The translations under genes and the position numbers were made by a program. DNA of 23,832 nucleotides from Lingula anatina (lineage: Eukaryota; Brachiopoda; Lingulata; Lingulida; Lingulidae): the NCBI RefSeq assembly GCF_001039355.2, contig NW_019775890.1:49766-73597 (forward strand), read 5' to 3'. This document shows, piece by piece, positions 1-8,740 of this stretch (position 1 is the stretch's first letter; every line of letters starts with the position of its first letter). Below the pieces are notes generated by a model, which did not search any database, was not told the origin of the DNA, and saw nothing but the letters and a program-made list of their open reading frames with translations.

Positions 1-498
1 GTGCGACGTCATCACTTTGTGCGTAGTTTTTCTCAAGGACAAGTCATAAGTCATACGGCACTACGTATGAATCGGTGATTACACGTAGGTAAGAAACGTA
101 TCGAATTTAATAGATTTACGCTTATTTCTTTCAAGTTTAACATACTGCAGAGGAATATATAGGGTGTTAAGATTCCACTGAATCACTTTTAGATGCTGTA
201 GGTAGAAATACTCTGTGAAAACAGCTGGAAAAACAGCCAGTCAATCAGTCGTCCGTAGTAGTATCAAATTCAATTTAAGTTGATTTTTTTTCATAAACAA
301 CAGGATCTGTGGCATCAATTAAATAACACATTCCATTCAACATCTTAATTATTCATCTATCTAAAAAGAATCCACAAGCAGCCCCATGTTCGTGTAATCC
401 ATATATATAGGCCTATACCCTTATCATTTTATTTCTTTGAATTGCAGATAATCATAATATAATATAATAGCCTAGCTAATAAAGTCAGGAAAGTCAGT

Positions 499-2070
499 AT
501 GTCAGCCAAGAAAAAATCCATAATTTTTACTGATGACATAGACGAGATGTTGCTGAAGGAGGTAAACTTCTACAACCTATTTAAAACCCCAGCTCGCTGG
601 ACAGAAGTAGCTGAATCTTTGACTGGTCTGTTAGAGTTAACAAGTCCTTGCACTGCAAGAACTGTGAAAGAAAGAACTGTCAGGATTCTTACTAAGTGGA
701 AAAGTAGTGAACTTGCATCCAAAAAAGTGTGAGTAACCACTTAATATATCAATCAAGGACTTTTTTAATTTGCAAATTCAACTGACATGTCTTACGCATC
801 TTTACAGAAAATTTTATTTTTAGATTATTTTTAAAATTTAAGTTGGCATAATTTTGCACGTTTCATTCTGTGTTCCTCTTTTATTTTATGATATGAACAC
901 ATTGTTCCCTATGTTATGGGCAATAGGTTTTCTCTGTAGAAAAGAAATTTGTAAGATGATTATGCATTGATCAATAAATAATTTTTGAGTGGCATTCAAC
1001 AAGATTACACAGAGTTACAGAAACTGCTGATTGATGTGACTGAATTAGAGAAGGAGGCAGAATTTGAAATTGCTGAAAAAAGAAAGACAACGAATCCTAA
1101 AATGAAAGCAAAAACTGACACAGAAAAACTTAAAGAGGGAAAAGCAGTTTGAGATAAAGTACTGCTGTGCTTCTCTAATAAAGGAAAGTTGGATGGTAAG
1201 ATACTACATTTTGATTAGGACATTGAAATGCCAAAAGGATGTTAGAATTGGGGGTTAAAGAGGATTTTCCCACCAAAACTAATATTAAACGAAGTAAATG
1301 GCACTTTCCCCCGACTTGCCCACCTTATATCTTCCATTTCTGACACTCGCCATACATCTGTAACAATTTTGGAAAAAAGGCAAAAATCAAAACCCGCGCT
1401 TAAGCGCGGCTTTGTCCCAATAGCTGACTACTTAGATTTGAATAGGGGACAGTGAATATAACTATGTCTTTTGGTATTGTTTAAGGTGATCTATCTGTCA
1501 ATTTATGTTTTAAAAGTTTAAGTTGACCTCAGGTGAGTTCAACAAGTCGTGATTCATGCCTTTTCATTACAGTCAGAATCCTCTTTTGTGTCCCTTTTTT
1601 TAAGGTTGTTTAATTCAATATTTCAGGTGTGAAAGATGAGATGAATGAAAGGCCAGAACAAGAAACCGAGAACCAGGATTCTGACAGTAAGTAGATATTA
1701 TTTTGACTTGGTTACTAGTCATTATGAATGGGAGAGGTTTTCTTATAGGCCCCTAATCATTTTCTATAGAAAATATATATTTTTTATCTTAAAGAAGTGA
1801 TTTTTCTATCATCACCACCTTTCTTGTTTGAATCTTACTTATATATCTTATTGCATGATGATTCCAACTGGTGATGTGGAACCTCCCAAACCAAAGAAGA
1901 TAAAGAAAAAGGCAAAAGAGGACCCCTTGTTTGGCATCTTAGCGAGAAAGCTGGAGCTTGATGAACTAAAAGAACAGCGTAAAATGCAAGAACTTGAAAT
2001 CAGAAAGCAGGAGTCTGAAAATCAAAAGGCCCTTATTGGTGCACTTATTAATCAAAAGAGCAACATCTAA
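499..2070 (+). pseudogene. Harbinger Myb/SANT-like DNA-binding protein, spliced, one nonsense codon
   Basis: Probable accessory DNA-binding protein of the Harbinger element. Exon 1 (499-728) starts MSAKKKSIIFTDDIDEMLL and holds a Myb/SANT-like helical domain with a typical late R-T-V-K-E-R-x-x-R-I-L-x-K-W helix. A GTGAGT donor follows at 729. Exon 2 (990-1195, acceptor TTTTTGAG) continues in phase with G-I-Q-Q-D-Y-T-E-L-Q-K-L-L and a Glu/Lys-rich coiled-coil-like stretch. Exon 3 (1627-1686, acceptor TTTCAG, donor GTAAGT) is acidic. Exon 4 (about 1862-2070) is a Lys/Glu-rich helix ending N-Q-K-S-N-I and a stop. Exon phases agree at the first two introns. Within exon 2 an in-frame TGA at 1150-1152 interrupts the frame, which stays open afterwards. 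The acceptor of exon 4 is not recognisable. The domain call rests on pattern recognition, not a search. Confidence 0.62.
1394..1409. repeat. Perfect 16-bp GC-rich palindrome in intron 2
   Basis: CCGCGCTTAAGCGCGG is its own reverse complement and stands out in AT-rich intron sequence of the Myb-like gene. It could be the centre of a small foldback insertion. No longer arms or target duplication were found. Confidence 0.5.
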
Positions 2071-2239
2071 TATTTGTAGAACTCTACTACTGATCAGTAA
2101 TTAACATGCCATTTGCTAATTAAAAGGAAGAGAGATTTTTGTTTATACAGTTTATTTCAATTTGAAAGTTTTAAGTTTTTTCACATAGTTTCATTTTATA
2201 TTAAATTTTTCAATTTTGAATACTGTGTTTTCTTATTTA

Positions 2240-3272
2240 TTATTCATTATCATAATATTGCAAATATTCCTCTAAACTTGGTGGATCAATATGAAAAAAA
2301 TCAGTCGTTTCTGATCCATATAAACAGGTATGGCAATTAACTAATAGAGCTGCAACCAGATTGCCAATAGGTTGAAGACAAAGTTTATGGTTTTTCTTAT
2401 AGTCTAGGAAGGCAAAGTTTTCAACAATTTTGCCGAATGTCCACTCTACAGATATTCTAACAGCTGACATGGAGGCATTGAACATCTGTTGATCAGGTGT
2501 TGGATTTCTGAATGGAACCTGTATTTCTGGTCGTAAAGGATATGCTGGATCCCCATAGATGCAGCCTTGTTCTCCATTTATCTGAATTTCTGAGAGTTCC
2601 AGTATTATACCACTCATGTGGAGTAAAGCAGAATCATGCCTGGATCCTTCAACTGGACCAAACATATTTGCTATTAATCCATTTGGTGCAGTGATGCTCT
2701 GATATTTCAGGGCATGTGTCCGTTTGTGTCCATTAATTATAGCACACTTATTGCCCTTCCTGAGGCCTACACATAGGCCGCACAGTGCCGTCTATAAAGC
2801 CCCAGCAGTTAGCAAGTGCAGCCCCCTTAGCTTGGATAACTGCAGCAAATAGTTCATATCCATCTGTCAGCCATTCTTGGTCACGCAGAGATTGTAGGAT
2901 ATGTCCATTGTTTTCATAGATAACGTCAAGAGTTGTAGTGAATATTTGGGATAGGGCACAAGATGGTCTGCCAAATACTTCTTCGAGGTCACACAGTCTA
3001 TTTGGATATGCCAATCTACGTAACAATATGCACAATGCGTCTACTCCGGTTGATACAGTTCTATCTGGACAGATCAAAACGTCAGGGATGCCCAATGCAT
3101 TTTGAAGTCTGCCAATGTCATCCTTTTGAAATCTTGTCATAGAACATATTTTTGCCGAAGTTTGGTCATCAAAAACAAACTTGCCATAGTCAGGATCATA
3201 TGTGGAGTCTCTTCGTCGCTTGTAAACGAGCGTAGTTTCTACGTCAAAGTCGAAAATTTGTGCACAAATTAA
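2240..3272 (-). pseudogene. PIF/Harbinger DDE transposase (DDE_Tnp_4 type), one frameshift
   Basis: Transposase that would cut and join the Harbinger element ends. Read on the minus strand, the N-terminal part (3272 to 2748) has a helical DNA-binding region (R-L-Q-N-A-L-G-I-P, then R-R-L-A-Y-P-x-R) and the first catalytic Asp in G-F-I-D-G-T (codon 2790-2792). Near 2750 the frame slips by one base, giving a TAA. The shifted frame resumes at once with N-K-C-A-I-I-N-G-H-K-R. The second Asp lies in G-S-R-H-D-S (codon 2633-2635) and the Glu in V-E-W-T-F-G (codon 2444-2446). The protein ends Y-L-Q-Y-Y-D-N-E at 2240. All three catalytic residues survive, so one frameshift is the main lesion. The first 25 codons of the longer open frame (3347-3273) belong to an inserted MITE, so the native start is lost. 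Confidence 0.85.
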
Positions 3273-3613
3273 AGCAATAATAACTCTTCGTTTCGGCCAA
3301 AAAATGAATTTTCCTGGAGTAAACAACAATTTTCCCATACTTACCAATGGTTAATGAATCCATTTTTACATTCAAAGTTAGTCCCTTGTTTTTTTCTAAA
3401 ATGTTTGGTTTTTTGTTAAAATCTCTTAAGTGATTTTAACAGAGTATAGACATCAATGGAGGTCACATGGTCTAGAGACAAGTTCAGATATCAGAATAAA
3501 AGCTATAACTGCTGTTTTTGTGTTAAAACAGAATATATTATATTTCTACGAGTTATTTACAAGGTTTTTATTGTGAAATATAGATCTCATACGAAGAGTT
3601 ATTATCCCTTTAA
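3269..3613. mobile_element. TTAA-flanked MITE, copy 1, inserted in the transposase 5' end
   Basis: The inner element (3273-3609, 337 bp) is flanked by TTAA on both sides (3269-3272 and 3610-3613). Its ends are inverted repeats: AGCAATAATAACTCTTCGT on the left matches the complement of the right end at about 17 of 19 positions. A second copy with the same flanks lies at 13852-14174. TTAA target sites are known for piggyBac and Kolobok elements; the class here is inferred only from this. The left end abuts the Harbinger transposase coding sequence. Confidence 0.75.
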
Positions 3614-4078
3614 CTTCCGCTTGGATGTCCAGGGCGCGGCCATTTTGGAACTAGCGGCTCCTGGCGGAAAAAACCGCATACGGAGTGAGACCTGCCAAAA
3701 CCACTGCTAGCTTTCTCGCGTACGTAAAAACGTATTACGTGTTGATCAATACGTTACACGTCATACGGAAGGCCTTACCAAAACTCTCTATTATCTGATC
3801 TCAACTTGAGTCAAGCAGGTGTTTTTATCATATCAATTAATATTTTAGAGATTTTGATTACCTTATTAGGTTATCAGGCTGTCATCATAATTTAGCATTA
3901 GCTAGCTTGATAAAATTTCTGCCTCAGTTTTTTGTTTTGTTTCTTTTAGAGATACTGGGCACACAAACTGTATTTTGTATTAATTACTCATTATCTCTTT
4001 AAATGTTTAGTTGAGTGGTATAAGGTGAAATATTCTTATAAAAATTATTAAATTAATTTGTAACAAAACCATCAACAG
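3614..4078. other. No gene seen; right flank of the Harbinger element
   Basis: About 465 bases. The first part (3625-3720) is GC-richer and contains a GCCATTTTGG motif. 3716-3770 holds several ACGTAT/ATACGT inverted motifs that may be sub-terminal Harbinger sequence. The rest is AT-rich with no coding signal. Confidence 0.4.
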
Positions 4079-4235
4079 TTTCACCAATTAAGAAAGTATG
4101 TTGTGGAACCAAAACAACAAGAGTGGCCAAGTTCACCAAAGGCACAAAACACAATCACAGACGTGCTAAAAAAGGCCCCACCAGAAAAGAAAAGGCAGAG
4201 GTTAGATAAGGTCCAGGATTATGAAGATAAAAGAG
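4079..4235 (+). pseudogene. Upstream exon of a zinc-finger (hAT/ZNF862-like) protein
   Basis: A 157-base exon bounded by an ATCAACAG acceptor and a GAG|GTGAG donor, open throughout. It reads F-H-Q-L-R-K-Y-V-V-E-P-K near the start and ends in a basic, likely nuclear-localising stretch (K-K-A-P-P-E-K-K-R-Q-R). It leaves phase 1, which joins exactly to the next exon at 4460 and restores a Gly codon. Low-complexity, charged sequence of this kind often precedes the zinc finger in hAT-derived proteins. The upstream exons, including a start codon, were not found. Confidence 0.45.
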
Positions 4236-4354
4236 GTGAGATACATATATAAATAGTTTATTGTCAAGCAAACGTAAACCTATTGAATTTGATATAAAAG
4301 TAAAAATCATATAACAGGTTTGAAAGGCCAAAGGGATAGTGAGAAATCTGTAAT

Positions 4355-5055
4355 GGTAAATGATTTATGTAATTTGTCAGAAGTTTATTCCAATATTAGG
4401 GTACAGCTGTAGGTGTTTGTCATGATTCCAGAATTTTATTATTTTTATTAAAATTACAGGTCAAAGGAAGTTTGACAAACACTGGTTAGATGCCCACAGT
4501 TGGCTACAATTTTCTGAGTCTGAAGATCTAATGACTTGTAAAATGTGTTCAAAGCAGCAATAGCAATCAACATCAAAGGACCCTGGGGGTGTGAAAGGAG
4601 TCTCATCCTTCATCACAGAATTACCCAGATGTTATCTGAGCAGTAAAAATGTCTCTTCAATAACAGATCTATGCAAAGAAGAAGTTATTTGATTTTTAAT
4701 CACCTAATTGCTACTCAACTGTCCTATTAAAGTGTATAAAGCACGAGTTAAAAGTGCACAATTTTTACGCCAAAAACGGTAAATATACAAATTAATGTGA
4801 AAAACATTCGGGCAGGTAATATCTTGTCGGGGCCTGCGATATACAGATCTAAGCAGCCCAATTGGCCTGCATTGCACTCAGAGTTTTCAGCATGTCTGCA
4901 ATAAAAATACATTTAAATCGATGTAAGTACTTGAAGGTTTTGACCAATATGCTATGCAGCATGGGCATTAGCAGTTAGATAAGTGTATTCATATATTCTG
5001 TTACATTCTTAAAAGAATGAAAATAACAAATGCTTTCTCTACTTTAAAATTATAC
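4355..5055 (+). repeat. Direct duplicate A, copy 1 (701 bp)
   Basis: Near-identical to 5057-5743. Differences are a few substitutions, a ~12-base indel (around 4880-4895) and two 1-base indels, which account exactly for the 14-base length difference. Copy 1 stops right at the N at 5056, in the middle of ...TTAAAATTATAC, where copy 2 reads on. This is what two unmerged allelic contig ends would look like. Confidence 0.9.
4460..4690 (+). pseudogene. TTF/BED-like zinc-finger exon of a hAT/ZNF862-type protein, with stop
   Basis: After a TTACAG acceptor the frame reads G-Q-R-K-F-D-K-H-W-L-D-A-H-S-W-L, then D-L-M-T-C-K-M-C-S-K. This is the pattern of the N-terminal TTF-like zinc finger of ZNF862/C17orf113-like and hAT-derived proteins: R-K-F-x-x-x-W-L, W-L, then C-x-x-C. 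An in-frame TAG at 4561-4563 follows, after which the frame stays open with V-K-G-V-S-S-F-I and ends at a TGA near 4690. The same TAG is present in the duplicate copy at 5057-5743, so it is unlikely to be a simple read error. The second half of the finger and the transposase-like body are absent. Family assignment is by motif only. Confidence 0.5.
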
Positions 5056-5056
5056 N
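5056..5056. other. Single N: probable contig join
   Basis: A lone N separates two copies of the same sequence. Sequence to its left ends where the right-hand copy continues uninterrupted (5743-5744). Confidence 0.8.
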
Positions 5057-5743
5057 AGTAAACGATTTATGTAATTTGTCAGAAGTTTATTCCAATATTA
5101 GGGTACAGCTGTAGGTGTTTGTCATGATTCCAGAATTTTATTATTTTTATTAAAATTACAGGTCAAAGGAAGTTTGACAAACACTGGTTAGATGCCCACA
5201 GTTGGCTACAATTTTCTGAGTCTGAAGATCTAATGACTTGTAAAATGTGTTCAAAGCAGCAATAGCAATCAACATCAAAGGACCCTGGGGGTGTGAAAGG
5301 AGTCTCATCCTTCATCACAGAATTACCCAGATGTTATCTGAGCAGTAAAATGTCTCTTCAATAACAGATCTATGCAAAGAAAAAGTTATTTGATTTTTAA
5401 TCACCTAATTGCTACTCAACTGTCCTATTAAAGTGTATAAAGCATGAGTTAAAAGTGCACAATTTTTACGCCAAAACGGTAAATATACAAATTAATGTGA
5501 AAAACATTCAGGCAGGTAATATCTTGTCGGGGCCTGCGATATACAGATCTAAGCAGCCCAATTGGCCTGCATTGCACTTCAGTCTGCAATAAAAATACAT
5601 TTAAATCGATGTAAGTACTTGAAGGTTTTGACCAATATGCTATGCAGCATGAGCATAGGCAGTTACATAGGTGTATTCATATATTCTGTTACATTCTTAA
5701 AAGAATGAAAATAACGAATGCTTTCTCTACTTTAAAATTATAC
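5057..5743 (+). repeat. Direct duplicate A, copy 2 (687 bp)
   Basis: Second copy of 4355-5055, starting immediately after the N. It carries the same zinc-finger exon with the same TAG stop. It runs on without a break into duplicate B copy 1. Confidence 0.9.
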
Positions 5744-5776
5744 AATTCATAATACTGAAGCTTTACATTTATCATT

Positions 5777-6194
5777 GAGGATGCTGTCCCTTCACAAAGC
5801 ACCAACAGAACACTTGGAAAGTACAAGTCCCATCACATTACACATGATGGCATTGCATCTATTAATGGGATGCTTGCTGATGAAGTAAATAAACAGTTTT
5901 ATTACACAGGTAAAATATAAGAATCTCATCAATATCTAAGTAAGTAATTCTATGGTCATATGAGGCACAACAGGGCCGTAGCCTGAGCAAAATGCCAGGG
6001 GGGGCAGTAAGCGGACACAAAGGGGCGAAGCTACCGAGGGGGGTGGGTGTGGTGTGTAAAATTCCAAATTCCAGGGGGGGCAGCTGCCCCCCCTGCCCCC
6101 CCGGAGGCTACGGCCCTGCACAAACATCATTTTAATTATTCTTTTTACAGGTGTTCCATGCGAGTCTTCATGTAATGTCCAGTATTATATATGA
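5777..6194 (+). pseudogene. Two candidate exons of an unrecognised protein (copy 1)
   Basis: The first candidate exon (to 5909) reads E-D-A-V-P-S-Q-S-T-N-R-T-L-G-K-Y-K-S and later M-L-A-D-E-V-N-K-Q-F-Y-Y-T, followed by an ACACAG|GTAAAA donor in phase 1. The second (6151-6194, acceptor CTTTTTACAG) adds G-V-P-C-E-S-S-C-N-V-Q-Y-Y-I and a TGA. No family is recognised. It may belong to the same broken gene as the zinc-finger exon upstream. The MITE at 5971-6118 lies in the intron, so it would not disturb the message. The start of the first exon is uncertain. Confidence 0.3.
5971..6118. mobile_element. 148-bp hAT-like MITE with 5-bp target duplication
   Basis: Perfect 13-bp terminal inverted repeats, CAGGGCCGTAGCC at the left and GGCTACGGCCCTG at the right. 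The flanking CACAA occurs at 5966-5970 and 6119-6123. The duplicate at 7174-7178 keeps a single CACAA and lacks the element, so the ends and target duplication are read directly from an empty site. The interior is G- and C-rich (runs of G near 5998-6007, 6073-6080 and C near 6087-6102). CAG-type ends fit the hAT superfamily; a 5-bp duplication is shorter than the usual 8 but is found in some hAT groups. No coding capacity. Confidence 0.9.
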
Positions 6195-6925
6195 TGGAGA
6201 CATGACTTATTTTTCTAAGGTCAGCCATATTCTCTTTGAATAGGTAGCTGATTATGCCTTGAAGATAGAACTTTCAATTATTTTTAGCCACTGAACATAA
6301 ATATTTCTTTTGACACATATGAAATTTTTTTCTTTTCACTATGTCTTAAAGGTGATTGCACTGTCTGTTGTGTTTGGTGTTATAAACTTAACCTCAAATA
6401 ATATAATGAAAACACTGAATTTTATTTTAACCCATTTTAAATGTACAGAGACTATTAAAAATGCATTAATATATATGTAATACCAGTGGTGGTTGGAAGG
6501 GTATCACGTGATACGTCAAATGATGCGCACGCACATCTCTCATTTGAAGTTTTGCTGTCGAAGAGTTAACATCGAAAGTGAGCTCCCGGCGAAGTCTTCC
6601 TGCAACGTCGTTCAATAATGTGACACTTATATGGTAATAACGTAAATTTTATATAAATTACTTGTTGCTTTTAAGACTTAATAAAGTGTTATATTGATGC
6701 CTTCATTGACTTTTCAGGGGTCAGACTCGATAGAAAAAACTTGGAAATGAACTACATGTGTATGTCACTGTAAAAAAGAAATGTTTTTTGAAATTCTAGT
6801 ATATGCGCAGGTGAATCGTAATGTTATGTCGTTATTTATCGTTTGGTCGTGTGGTCGACGTCATTTTATTGCCCACTGACGTATACATACTCATCTTACT
6901 CTAAATCTTCCGTTCTGCTAATTTT
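6195..6925. other. No gene seen; contains palindromic CACGTG motif
   Basis: Non-coding in all frames as far as I can tell. It includes the perfect 14-bp palindrome GTATCACGTGATAC (6501-6514) and, near 6855-6895, GACGTCA and TGACGTA motifs resembling CRE/ATF sites. A promoter is possible but not shown. The same sequence recurs at 7250-7970. Confidence 0.4.
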
Positions 6926-6926
6926 N
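6926..6926. other. Single N: probable contig join
   Basis: Separates the two copies of duplicate B. The right side restarts at a point already read at 5719, and the left side stops where 7970 continues. Confidence 0.8.
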
Positions 6927-7970
6927 TGCTTTCTCTACTTTAAAATTATACAATTCATAATACTGAAGCTTTACATTTATCATTGAGGATGCTGTCCCTT
7001 CACAAAGCACCAACAGAACACTTGGAAAGTACAAGTCCCATCACATTACACATGATGGCATTACATCTATTAATGGGATGCTTGCTGATGAAGTAAATAA
7101 ACAGTTTTGTTACACAGGTAAAACATAAGAATCTCATCAATATCTAAGTAAGTAATTCTATGGTCAAATGAGGCACAAACATCATTTTAATTATTCTTTT
7201 TACAGGTGTTCCATGCGAGTCTTCATGTAATGTCCAGCATTATATATGATGGAGACATGACTTATTTTTCTAAGGTCAGCCATATTCTCTTTGAAAAGGT
7301 AGCTGATAATGCCTTGAAGATAGAACTTTCAATTATTCTTAGCCACTGAACATAAATATTTCTTTTGACACATATGAAATTTTTTTCTTTTCACTGTCTT
7401 AAAGGTGATTGCACTGTCTGTTGTGTTTGGTGTTATAAACTTAACCTCAAATAATATAATGAAAACACTGAATTTTATTTTAACCCATTTTAAATGTACA
7501 GAGACTATTAAAAATGCATTAATATATACGTAATACCAGTGGTGGTTGGAAGGGTATCACGTGATACGTCAAAAGATGCGCACGCACATCTCTCATTTGA
7601 CGTTTTGCTGTCGAAGAGTTAACATCGAAAGTGAGCTCCCGGCGAAGTCTTCCTGCAACGTCGTTCAATAATGTGACACTTATATGGTAATAACGTAAAT
7701 TTTATATAAATTACTTGTTGCTTTTAAGACTTAATAAAGTGTTATATTGATGCCTTCATTGACTTTTCAGGGGTCAGACTCGATAGAAAAAACTTGGAAA
7801 TGAACTACATGTGTATGTCACTGTAAAAAAGAAATGTTTTTTGAAATTCTAGTATATGCGCAGGTGAATCGTAACGTTATGTCGTTATTCATCGTTTGGT
7901 CGACGTCATTTTATTGCCCACTGACGTATACATACTCATCTTACTCTAAATCTTCCGTTCTGCTAATTTT
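6927..7970 (+). repeat. Direct duplicate B, copy 2 (1044 bp, empty MITE site)
   Basis: Second copy of 5719-6925 without the MITE; the empty site is at 7174-7178. It includes the same candidate exons (6985-7117 and 7206-7249) and the CACGTG palindrome (7554-7567). It runs uninterrupted into unique sequence at 7971. Confidence 0.9.
6985..7249 (+). pseudogene. Two candidate exons of an unrecognised protein (copy 2)
   Basis: Allelic-like counterpart of 5777-6194 with the same frame, donor and acceptor. One codon difference is visible near the end of the second exon (CAT for TAT). Keeping the frame in both copies is weak support for past coding use. Confidence 0.3.
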
Positions 7971-8191
7971 AACAAATTGGGAAAGGTAGGTGTGTTTTGT
8001 TTGCTTCATAATAATTCAAAACGAATTAAATTTAACTTCAGAAATATATGTCATAAAAAGAAGGAAAAGGAATATACCCCATAGATACACCAAATATATA
8101 TTTCATCTCAAAACAGTTTCAATACACCGGTACACCTGCTGCTCAGCAATAGATCAGCCTCACATGTTTTCTATGTATTAATTATTTTCAG

Positions 8192-8642
8192 ACATGTTAT
8201 GCATTTGTAAAGCAGAAGAAGGAGGTGATGAGGAAATGACTGTTTTAGAAGTTTTTCCAGACAAAATAACACACACTATACCTTGTTTCCCAGGCATTTC
8301 TGTTGAATTGCATAGAACCACTGTACAATGTAATGGATCAAGACAGCTTTATTTTCATCCAGTGATATTTTAGGTCTACAATTAAATGTTGAACCTTTTA
8401 TCATTTTTGTCCGCTACTTTTTCAAAACTAACATTCAGTTATTTGGTCCCTGCCTGGTTGTTTGTGACTGGGAGTCTGATAGTGCACCTTTCATCAAGGA
8501 TGACAATAAAACCTAAGTAGTGAAGAAGAGGAGGGAGAAGATGAAGATGTTGCTGATGAAAATGTTGAGCACTGTCTACCTTTTAAAGTATTGGGGGTTG
8601 CCCATTTTCAGTATAGACAAACTTTATTGAAAAACATACATA
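8192..8642 (+). pseudogene. Fragments of an acidic protein with a possible HIRAN-like start
   Basis: Three coding-like pieces follow one another. 8192-8373 (acceptor ATTTTCAG) reads M-L-C-I-C-K-A-E-E-G-G-D-E-E-M-T and later L-E-V-F-P-D-K-I, ending at a TAG. 8439-8516 (acceptor ACATTCAG) reads L-F-G-P-C-L-V-V-C-D-W-E-S-D-S and ends at a TAA. In another frame, 8510-8642 reads an acidic run E-E-E-E-G-E-D-E-D-V, then C-L-P-F-K-V-L-G-V-A-H, and is cut by the N at 8643. The L-P-F-K-V-x-G-V pattern resembles the start of HIRAN domains in uncharacterised invertebrate proteins; this is from memory of the family only. The pieces may be the tail of the zinc-finger gene upstream or a separate gene. Confidence 0.3.
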
Positions 8643-8643
8643 N
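8643..8643. other. Single N: probable contig join
   Basis: Third lone N. Unlike the other two, no overlap between its flanks is evident, so the true gap size is unknown. It truncates the acidic coding frame. Confidence 0.6.
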
Positions 8644-8740
8644 ACTGTACATAAAATAAATAGTATACATACAAAAGATCACCACGCATTATTATAAAAT
8701 TAGTCTTAAGCTTTCAGAAAATAAAAGATAAACAAAATGT

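Larger units (their letters stand above)
1..3780. mobile_element. Decayed autonomous PIF/Harbinger transposon (approximate limits)
   Basis: Two divergent genes typical of autonomous PIF/Harbinger DNA transposons lie tail to tail: a Myb/SANT-like DNA-binding gene on + (499-2070) and a DDE transposase on - (2240-3272). In this superfamily the two proteins act together in the nucleus, one on DNA binding and transposase import, the other on cutting. The outer limits are not resolved. Sequence near 52-70 and sequence near 3755-3768 both carry TCATACGG/CGTATGA-like motifs in inverted arrangement, which could be sub-terminal repeats, but no convincing 3-bp target duplication was found. Both genes are broken, and a separate MITE sits inside the element, so this copy cannot move by its own products as read. 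Confidence 0.7.
5719..6925 (+). repeat. Direct duplicate B, copy 1 (1207 bp, with MITE)
   Basis: Near-identical to 6927-7970. The length difference of 163 bases is fully explained by a 148-bp MITE plus its 5-bp target duplication, an 8-base indel in a GGTCG-flanked stretch near 6850, and a 2-base indel near 6342. It ends at the N at 6926. Confidence 0.9.

Noticed and set aside
1-70. Left terminal inverted repeat of the Harbinger element
   Set aside because: TCATACGG/CGTATGA-like motifs occur at both ends, but alignment is patchy and no matching 3-bp target duplication could be read. Borders left approximate.
5936-6130. Open minus-strand frame of 64 codons
   Set aside because: It is a shadow of the G/C-rich MITE at 5971-6118.
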